Below are positions 38,743-43,834 of a stretch of DNA of 43,834 bases, one piece after another. The translations under genes were made by a program, and so were the position numbers. This DNA comes from Cellulosimicrobium cellulans (GTDB lineage: Bacteria; Actinomycetota; Actinomycetes; Actinomycetales; Cellulomonadaceae): positions 1 to 43,834 of the forward strand of contig NZ_LWGL01000011.1 in the NCBI RefSeq assembly GCF_001722485.1, given 5' to 3'. Positions within the stretch are counted from its first letter, which is position 1. Every line of letters begins with the position of its first letter. The notes under the pieces are model-generated. The model saw nothing but the letters and a program-made list of their open reading frames with translations. It ran no database searches and had not been told where the DNA came from.

Positions 38743-39839
38743 AGCGTGGCGCGCACGTCCGCGACGAAGTCGTCGACGTCCGTCACGGTCGTGTCCCACG
38801 CGCACATCCAGCGCACCTCGACGCGGTCGGGCGTCTCGCCCGCCGCCCAGTCGTAGAACCGGTGCCGCTCGCGCAGGCGCTGCACGACGGCGCGCGGCAG
38901 CGTCGCGAACACGGCGTTCGCCTCGGTGCGCTGGGTGAAGGTCACGCCCGGGCCCGCTGCGGCCCCGGTGTCCGCCGAGTCCTCCAGACCCGCCCGCAGC
39001 CGCGCCGCCATCGCGTTGGCGTGCCGCGCGTTGCGCAGCCACAGCTCGTCGGCGTCGGCCAGCTCGTCGACGTCCGCGACCGGGTCGCCCACGGGCTCGA
39101 ACAGTGCGAGGAGCTGCGCGGAGACGTACCGCATCTTCGACGCGAGCTGCATCGTCGCCTTGCGGACGAACTCGACGCCGTCGACGGCCGACGGGTCCAG
39201 CACGATCACCGCCTCCCCGAGCGCGAGGCCGTTCTTCGTGCCGCCGAACGACAGCACGTCGACCCCCGCCTCGGTGGTCAGCGCGCGCAGCGGGACGTCG
39301 AGCGCGGCCGCGGCGTTCGCGAGCCGCGAGCCGTCGAGGTGCACGCGCATGCCGCGGGCGTGGGCGGCGTCGGCCACCGCCCGGATCTCCTCGGGCGTGT
39401 AGACGGTGCCGAGCTCGGTCGCCTGGGTGAGGGACACGACGAGGGGCTGCGCGCGGTGCGGGTCGCCGAGGTCGCCCGCGAACCGCTCGACCGCGGCGGG
39501 CGTGAGCTTCCCGTCCGGGGCGGGGACGGTCAGCACCTTGACGCCGCCCACGCGCTCCGGCGCGCCGTTCTCGTCGGTGTTGAGGTGCGCGTGCTCGGTC
39601 GCGACGACCGCGCCCCAGCGCGGCAGCATCGCCATGAGCGCGACGACGTTCGCGCCGGTCCCCGTGAGCACCGGGTACGCGGCCGCGTCCGGGCCGAACC
39701 GGTCGCGCACGACGTCCTGCAGCCGTGCCGTCCACGGGTCCTCGCCGTAGGAGATCTCGTGGCCGGCGCTCGCGGCGGCGAGGGCGGCGAGGACGTCGGG
39801 GTGGGCCGGTGCGTAGTTGTCCGAGGCGAACGTGGTCAC
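38712..39839 (-). CDS. ltaE: Low-specificity L-threonine aldolase
   Basis: 375 aa from GTG 39839, with TACGCT exactly 6 nt upstream. PLP fold type I enzyme: FASDNYAPAHPDVLAALAAA is the typical opening, GTGANVVALMAMLPRWGAVV is the phosphate-binding region, HLDGSRLANAAAALDVPL carries the cofactor-ring Asp and the following Arg, and SFGGTKNGLALGEAVI contains the Schiff-base lysine (G-G-T-K-N). It would cleave threonine/allothreonine to glycine and acetaldehyde. Size agrees with the family. Likely leaderless. It converges on the hydrolase gene over the CGAGRTAGAG cluster, and its stop codon lies in one of the units. Confidence 0.92.
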   Translation of the reverse strand: MTTFASDNYAPAHPDVLAALAAASAGHEISYGEDPWTARLQDVVRDRFGPDAAAYPVLTGTGANVVALMAMLPRWGAVVATEHAHLNTDENGAPERVGGVKVLTVPAPDGKLTPAAVERFAGDLGDPHRAQPLVVSLTQATELGTVYTPEEIRAVADAAHARGMRVHLDGSRLANAAAALDVPLRALTTEAGVDVLSFGGTKNGLALGEAVIVLDPSAVDGVEFVRKATMQLASKMRYVSAQLLALFEPVGDPVADVDELADADELWLRNARHANAMAARLRAGLEDSADTGAAAGPGVTFTQRTEANAVFATLPRAVVQRLRERHRFYDWAAGETPDRVEVRWMCAWDTTVTDVDDFVADVRATLAEVEPRVAG

Positions 39840-39845
39840 GTGCTC

Positions 39846-39851
39846 AGCGTA
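39846..39851 (-). promoter_or_regulatory. Putative -10 of leaderless threonine aldolase gene
   Basis: TACGCT on the minus strand, exactly 6 nt before GTG 39839. Confidence 0.5.
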
Positions 39852-39900
39852 GGACGCGGCGCCCGAGGCCCCGCCGCGGGCGAGCGCGCGGCCGCCGGGC

Positions 39901-39906
39901 TACCGT
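39901..39906 (+). promoter_or_regulatory. Putative -10 of proline-rich protein gene
   Basis: TACCGT, giving a leader of about 45 nt that includes the GGAGGTG ribosome-binding site. No strong -35. Confidence 0.4.
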
Positions 39907-39954
39907 CGGGAAGGACGCCGACGAGGGCGTCGAGGACACGCCGGAGGTGCAGTC

Positions 39955-40293
39955 ATGTCCACGATCCCCGACCCGGCCGCCGTGCCCGACGACCCGAACT
40001 TCTCCGGGCTCCCGCGCGACGAGCGCGACACGTTCGCGAACCAGGCCGAGCCGGCCGACCCGGCCGGTCCCAGCGGGGCGACGGGACCGGTGCAGCCGGT
40101 GCGGCAGTCCCAGCCGCCCGTCGAGCCACCGACGTCGCCCGGCCCGCCGCCGGACCCGGCGACCCCGCCGGACGAGCCGACGACCGACCCGGCGCCGGGC
40201 GGCCCGCGCCCGAACGACCCGGCTCCTGGCGAGCCGGACTGGCCGTCGTCGCCCGGACCGCCCGTCGGACCGGACGAGCCGTCGGACGCCTGA
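39955..40293 (+). CDS. Proline/aspartate-rich low-complexity protein
   Basis: 112 aa, ATG 39955 behind GGAGGTG, five nt upstream. After a short start (MSTIPDPAAVPDDPNFSGLP, then RDERDTFANQAE) the protein is almost entirely Pro, Asp, Gly, Ala, Ser and Thr, with no predicted helix, signal peptide or TM segment; probably disordered. The ribosome-binding site and codon bias support a real gene. No function recognised. Only 14 bp separate its stop from the stop of the convergent GH13 gene. Confidence 0.65.
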   Translation: MSTIPDPAAVPDDPNFSGLPRDERDTFANQAEPADPAGPSGATGPVQPVRQSQPPVEPPTSPGPPPDPATPPDEPTTDPAPGGPRPNDPAPGEPDWPSSPGPPVGPDEPSDA

Positions 40294-40307
40294 GGCTCAC
40301 CCGAGGG

Positions 40308-42011
40308 TCACAGCAGCCGACGCGACCCCGGGTGGGTGATGCGCAGCCACCGGAAGCCGTAGCCGTCGAGCCGCACGTCGGCGGTCCCGTCCGGCGTGGG
40401 CTCGACGTCGTCCGCGTCGAGCACGTCGACGAGCCGCGCGTCCTGGGGCAGCTCGCCGAGCAGCACGCCCACGACGGCCGGGTCCGGCGACAGGTTGTGC
40501 AGCGTCACCATCGAGGCGTCCTGCCACGTGCTGCGCAGCGCGATGACCGCGGGGTTCGGCTGGTCGAGCACCTCCGCGTCACCCCAGCCGAGCTCCGGGC
40601 ACTCGCGGTAGCGGTGCGCCAGCATCCGCACGAACGTCAGGAGCGAGTCCGGGTCGCGCCGCTGGTCGGCGACGTTGACGTGCTCCGGCGCGTACCCGTC
40701 GCCGGGCAGGGGCGCCGCGAGCCGCCGCGCCGGCGCCCGGGAGAAGCCGCCGTTCGGCCCGGAGGACCACTGCATCGGCGTGCGGACGGCGAGGCGCCCC
40801 GGCACGTCGAGGTTCTCGCCCATCCCGATCTCCTCGCCGTAGAACAGCACGGGCGTGCCCGGCAGCGAGAACAGCAGCGAGTAGACCATGCGGAGCCGGC
40901 GGGGGTCGCCGCCCAGCATCGGGGGCAGCCGACGGCGCAGGCCGCGCCCGTAGAGCTGCATCTCCTCCTCGGGCCCGAACGCCGCGAACACCTCCGCGCG
41001 CTCGTCGTCGGTGAGCTTGTCGAGCGTGAGCTCGTCGTGGTTGCGCACGAACGTCGCCCACTGCGTGTCACGGGGGATGGGCGGGCGTGCGCGCAGCGCC
41101 CCGGCGAGCGGGCCGGCGTCGTGCCGCGCGAGAGACAGGTACAGCGCCTGCATCGCGTTGAAGTCGAACTGCATCGTCAGCTCGTGGCTCGTCACGCCGC
41201 CCGGGTCGGCGTCGGCCGGGTTGCCGTCGCCGAAGTACCGCGCCTGCTCCTCGTACGGCAGGTTGACCTCGCCCATGAGGATCGCGTCGCCCGAGCGCCG
41301 CCCCACGAACGCGCGCAGGACGCGCAGCAGGTCGTGCGGGTCGTCGATCTCGTCGTCGGGGTTCGCGGCGGCGTCCGTGAGCGCGTAGGGGACCGCGTCG
41401 ACGCGGAAGCCCGAGATGCCGAGCTCCAGCCAGAACCCGATCGTCTTGGCGATCGCGTCCCGCACGCGCGGGTTCGCCGTGTTGAGGTCGGGCTGGTGGC
41501 GGTAGAAGCGGTGCCGGTACCACTCGCCCGTCGGCTCGTCGAGCGTCCAGATGCCCTGCTCCTGGTCGGGGAAGACCACCTGGTTCTGGGTGGGCGGCGG
41601 CTCCTCGGCGCGCCAGACGTAGAAGTCGCGGAACGGGTCGTCCGTCGAGCGTCGTGCGGAGCGGAACCACGGGTGCCGGTCCGACGTGTGGTTGACGACG
41701 AGGTCGACGATGACGCGGATCCCGCGGTCGCGCGCCGTGCGCACGAGCTCGACGACGTCGCCCAGGTCGCCCAGGCGCGGGTCGACGCCGAGGAAGTCGG
41801 TGATGTCGTAGCCGTCGTCGCGGTCGGCCGTCGGGTAGAACGGCATGAGCCACAGGCACGTCACGCCGAGGTCGGCGAGGTGGTCGAGGCGCTGCACGAG
41901 GCCGGGGAAGTCGCCCACGCCGTCGTCGTTCCAGTCCATGAACGTCTCGACGTCCAGGCAGTAGACGACGGCGTTCTTCCACCACAGGTCGCCGGTGTCG
42001 CGGATCCTCAC
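40308..42011 (-). CDS. GH13 alpha-amylase family enzyme (trehalose synthase-like)
   Basis: 567 aa from GTG 42011, which overlaps the stop of the LLM gene (GTGA). The GH13 motifs are in order: DLVVNHTS (region I), GFRVDAVPY with nucleophile D205 (II), MGEVNLPYE with acid E248 (III) and FVRNHDEL with D326 (IV). LWWKNAVVYCLDVETFMDWN is the family opening and TPMQWSSGPNGGFS is typical of TreS/alpha-glucosidase-type members. HRFYRHQPDLNTANPRVRDA also resembles trehalose synthases. The reaction (hydrolysis or transglycosylation of alpha-glucosides such as maltose/trehalose) is inferred. No signal peptide, so cytoplasmic. Confidence 0.88.
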   Translation of the reverse strand: MRIRDTGDLWWKNAVVYCLDVETFMDWNDDGVGDFPGLVQRLDHLADLGVTCLWLMPFYPTADRDDGYDITDFLGVDPRLGDLGDVVELVRTARDRGIRVIVDLVVNHTSDRHPWFRSARRSTDDPFRDFYVWRAEEPPPTQNQVVFPDQEQGIWTLDEPTGEWYRHRFYRHQPDLNTANPRVRDAIAKTIGFWLELGISGFRVDAVPYALTDAAANPDDEIDDPHDLLRVLRAFVGRRSGDAILMGEVNLPYEEQARYFGDGNPADADPGGVTSHELTMQFDFNAMQALYLSLARHDAGPLAGALRARPPIPRDTQWATFVRNHDELTLDKLTDDERAEVFAAFGPEEEMQLYGRGLRRRLPPMLGGDPRRLRMVYSLLFSLPGTPVLFYGEEIGMGENLDVPGRLAVRTPMQWSSGPNGGFSRAPARRLAAPLPGDGYAPEHVNVADQRRDPDSLLTFVRMLAHRYRECPELGWGDAEVLDQPNPAVIALRSTWQDASMVTLHNLSPDPAVVGVLLGELPQDARLVDVLDADDVEPTPDGTADVRLDGYGFRWLRITHPGSRRLL

Positions 42012-42985
42012 GCGGCACCCCCGAAGGTGTCGCGGAGCAGGGGCAGGAGCGTGGCGCCCGCCGCGTCGAGGAACGCGTCCTGCTGCTGCCCCACGTGGTG
42101 CAGGTACACCTCGTCGAAGCCGCACGCGACCATCTCGGCGACGCGGTCGGCGAACCGCTGCGGGTCGTGCTCGACGAGCACCGTGCCGCGCACCTCCTCG
42201 GGCCGCACGAGGTCGGCGACCGCGTCGTACTGGTCGGGCGTCTCGAGGTGCCAGTTCACGCTCGGCGGCAGCAGGTTGGAGCGCCACTGGTCGTGCGCGA
42301 CGGCGAACGCCGCCGCGTCGTCCTCGCCCCACGACACGTGGACCTGCAGCGCGAGCGGCCCCCGCCCGCCCGCGTCGCGGTACGCGCCGACGACCTCGCG
42401 CAGCGCCTCGAGGGGCTGGTTCACCGTGGCGAGGCCGTCGGCCCAGTCCGCGTGACGCCGAGCGGTCGCCGGGGTGACGGCCGGACCGACGAGCCGCGGC
42501 GCGACGTCGGGCAGCGACCACACGCGCGCCCGGTCCACCGTCACGTGCCCGTGATGGGTCACCTCCTCGCCCGCGAGGAGCGCGCGGATCACGTCGACGC
42601 ACTCGCGCAGCCGCTCGTCGCGCTCCGCCTTCGTCGGCCAGCGGTCGCCGGTCACGTGCTCGTTCATCGCCTCGCCCGAGCCGAGGGCCGCCCAGAAACG
42701 GCCCGGGAACATCGCGCCCAGCGTCGCGACCGCCTGCGCGAGGATCGCCGGGTGGTAGCGCTGGCCCGGCGCGGTGACGACGCCGAACGGGAGCCCGGTC
42801 GTCGCGAGCGCGGCGCCGAGCCACGACCACGCGAAGCCGGACTCGCCCTGGCGCGCGCTCCACGGCGCGAGGTGGTCGGAGCACATCGCGGCGTCGAAGC
42901 CGACCTCCTCCGCGCGACGTGCCGCAGCGAGGAGGGGACCGGGCGGGATCTGCTCGTGGGAGGCGTGGAAGCCGACGGTGACCAT
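42008..42985 (-). CDS. LLM class flavin-dependent oxidoreductase (TIGR03885-like)
   Basis: 325 aa, ATG 42985. A luciferase-like TIM barrel: VTVGFHASHEQIPPGPLLAA, ARRAEEVGFDAAMCSDHLAP, FGVVTAPGQRYHPAILAQAV and GRFWAALGSGEAMNEHVTGD. The 'G-x-H-A-S-H-E-Q' opening recalls the TIGR03885 group, proposed to use a flavin other than F420. It ends DEVYLHHVGQQQDAFLDAAG. Substrate unknown. The GTGA overlap with the GH13 gene means translational coupling, so the two probably act in one pathway, perhaps on a sugar derivative. Divergent from the VanZ gene, 131 bp away. Confidence 0.86.
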   Translation of the reverse strand: MVTVGFHASHEQIPPGPLLAAARRAEEVGFDAAMCSDHLAPWSARQGESGFAWSWLGAALATTGLPFGVVTAPGQRYHPAILAQAVATLGAMFPGRFWAALGSGEAMNEHVTGDRWPTKAERDERLRECVDVIRALLAGEEVTHHGHVTVDRARVWSLPDVAPRLVGPAVTPATARRHADWADGLATVNQPLEALREVVGAYRDAGGRGPLALQVHVSWGEDDAAAFAVAHDQWRSNLLPPSVNWHLETPDQYDAVADLVRPEEVRGTVLVEHDPQRFADRVAEMVACGFDEVYLHHVGQQQDAFLDAAGATLLPLLRDTFGGAA

Positions 42986-43104
42986 GGCGCCCAGTGAACC
43001 GACCCTCGCGCCGGAGCGCGCGTCGAGAGGGGGGACCCGTGCAGGTGCCGTGACCGTCCGGCGCGGTGGCGATGCTGGATCGCACGCCGCACCGGGTGCA
43101 GTCC

Positions 43105-43110
43105 TACGCT
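43105..43110 (+). promoter_or_regulatory. Putative -10 of leaderless vanZ-like gene
   Basis: TACGCT ends exactly 6 nt before ATG 43117. Confidence 0.5.
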
Positions 43111-43116
43111 GGCCCG

Positions 43117-43575
43117 ATGCGCCTGCTGACGTGGACGTTCGCCGCCTACCTCGCCGCCGTCCTCGTCGTGACGCTGTGGCCCTCGCCGCAGTCCACCGCC
43201 GCGCCCGGATGGGCCACCGCGACCCTCGACCTGTTGCGCGGGCTCGGCATCCCCATGACCCTGCCCGTGCTCGAGGCGTCGGCGAACGTCGTGATGTTCC
43301 TGCCGTTCGGCGCGCTCGGCCTGCCGCTGCTGCGCGGGACCGCGGCCCGCCGGCGCGGCGCGGCACCGGGACCCTGGCGCGCCGTCGGCCTCGTGACGCT
43401 CGCGGGCGCGCTGCTGTCCGCGGCCATCGAGCTCACGCAGAACCTCCTGCCGGGGCGCGTGCCGACCGCGCAGGACGTGGTGCTCAACACCGGCGGCGCG
43501 CTGCTGGGGGCGCTCGCTGCGGCTGCCGTGGTGGGCGCCGTCGCCTCGCGCCGCCGGGCGCGGGTCGCGGGCTGA
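43117..43575 (+). CDS. VanZ family membrane protein
   Basis: 152 aa from ATG 43117, with TACGCT 6 nt upstream; the open frame continues to 43066 but codon bias and the promoter argue for 43117. Four TM helices: LLTWTFAAYLAAVLVVTLWP (with the conserved W-P-x-P), EASANVVMFLPFGALGLPLL (the N-x-x-x-F-x-P-F-G signature), VTLAGALLSAAIELTQNLLP (the S-x-x-I-E-x-x-Q motif) and DVVLNTGGALLGALAAAAVV (D-x-x-x-N-x-x-G). All VanZ hallmarks are present. Family members affect glycopeptide sensitivity in some organisms; here the role is unknown. Confidence 0.9.
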   Translation: MRLLTWTFAAYLAAVLVVTLWPSPQSTAAPGWATATLDLLRGLGIPMTLPVLEASANVVMFLPFGALGLPLLRGTAARRRGAAPGPWRAVGLVTLAGALLSAAIELTQNLLPGRVPTAQDVVLNTGGALLGALAAAAVVGAVASRRRARVAG

Positions 43576-43587
43576 ACAGGAACCAGG

Positions 43588-43834
43588 ATGGGGCCCATGA
43601 ACGTGGACGAGTCACTCGACGGCGGTACGACCGGGAGCCCGGACGGCGGCGGGCGCGTCGTCGTCGTCGGGAGCGCGAACGTCGACGTGGTCGTCGACGT
43701 CCCGCGGCACCCGCACGGCGGCGAGACGGTGCTCGGCGGCGAGCTGCGCCGGGCGCCGGGCGGCAAGGGCGCGAACCAGGCGGTCGCCGCGGCGCGCGCG
43801 GGCGGTGCCGCGACGGCGCTCGTCGGTGCGCTCG
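43588..43834 (+). CDS. Ribokinase/PfkB family carbohydrate kinase, N-terminal part
   Basis: The gene runs off the right edge; about 82 residues are seen. ATG 43588 and ATG 43597 are in frame. CAGGAT at 43585-43590 would favour a leaderless start at 43597, while an AGGA near 43578 favours 43588. [20 protein letters not shown] is the ribokinase opening (G-S-x-N-x-D), [20 protein letters not shown] contains the first PfkB motif (G-G-K-G-A-N), and [10 protein letters not shown] follows. This would phosphorylate ribose or a related sugar with ATP. The second PfkB motif with the catalytic Asp lies outside the window. Symbol withheld because the C-terminus is not visible. Confidence 0.88.
   Translation, partial: MGPMNVDESLDGGTTGSPDGGGRVVVVGSANVDVVVDVPRHPHGGETVLGGELRRAPGGKGANQAVAAARAGGAATALVGAL

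Noticed and set aside
38298-42455. 1385-codon open frame on the plus strand across threonine aldolase, GH13 and LLM genes
   Set aside because: It is the complementary shadow of minus-strand genes with recognised motifs; its composition (Arg/Ala/Pro-rich, no family pattern) is that of high-GC antisense frames.
1-43834. tRNA, rRNA or known riboswitch
   Set aside because: No cloverleaf with T-loop and anticodon pattern, no rRNA-like segment and no recognisable riboswitch core was seen in the intergenic regions read by eye.
1-43834. Prophage, integrative element or horizontally acquired island
   Set aside because: No integrase, transposase, phage structural gene or toxin-antitoxin pair, and composition is uniform across the window.

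Overview
The window is about 44 kb of very GC-rich, densely coding DNA with strong G/C third-position bias, many GTG starts, ATGA/GTGA gene overlaps and many apparently leaderless genes. It looks like chromosomal DNA of a high-GC actinobacterium. The gene set (F420/deazaflavin-type enzymes, alditol oxidase, metP/metS, a TM0106-type nuclease-helicase, LmeA-like protein) fits the Cellulomonadaceae/Promicromonosporaceae side of Micrococcales, but the genus is inference. I see no rRNA, tRNA, CRISPR array, transposase, integrase or phage gene; this is an ordinary chromosomal region and not an island.

Layout. 1-8.7 kb: the end of sbcC, a methyltransferase, a TetR/VOC divergent pair with two operator-like dyads, a small 54-aa protein, a family-5 uracil-DNA glycosylase, another VOC protein, a Bcr/CflA-type MFS exporter, an LmeA-like (DUF2993) protein, a CPBP protease and an alditol oxidase. 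8.8-13.6 kb: a MetP/MetS sodium-dependent methionine/alanine importer, then a polar amino acid ABC importer (binding lipoprotein, permease, ATPase). 13.6-21.4 kb: a small protein, a proline-rich coiled-coil membrane protein, a VOC protein, a 1297-aa nuclease-helicase, a low-complexity 251-aa protein, cspA and a deazaflavin-dependent reductase. 21.4-27.2 kb: a complete branched-chain amino acid importer, livJHMGF. 27.2-35.1 kb: a PQQ-propeller membrane protein, a degenerate GGDEF protein, oligopeptidase B with a coupled membrane protein, and a Pit phosphate transporter behind PHO-box-like repeats with a small membrane partner. 35.2-43.8 kb: NagZ-like GH3, GNAT, SRPBCC protein, alpha/beta hydrolase, threonine aldolase, a proline-rich protein, an LLM oxidoreductase coupled to a GH13 enzyme, a VanZ protein and the start of a ribokinase-type kinase.

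Physiologically the region is rich in nutrient uptake (sodium-coupled methionine/alanine, polar and branched-chain amino acids, phosphate), with peptide and cell-wall turnover (oligopeptidase B, NagZ).

The most interesting non-coding signals are: (1) inverted repeats built on a CGAGRTAGAG core between two separate convergent gene pairs, one with a 31-bp stem and the other containing both stop codons; (2) four consecutive hairpins in the 193 bp downstream of cspA; (3) four GTTC-type units at 11/11/12-bp spacing over the -35 of pit; (4) a five-copy hexamer repeat filling the spacer of a leaderless promoter; (5) hairpins in the liv leader and between livJ and livH; and (6) a recurring -10 hexamer exactly 6 nt before start codons. 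Two proteins have altered active sites: the nuclease-helicase (D-x-K replaced by G-M-R) and the GGDEF protein (DGDRF).
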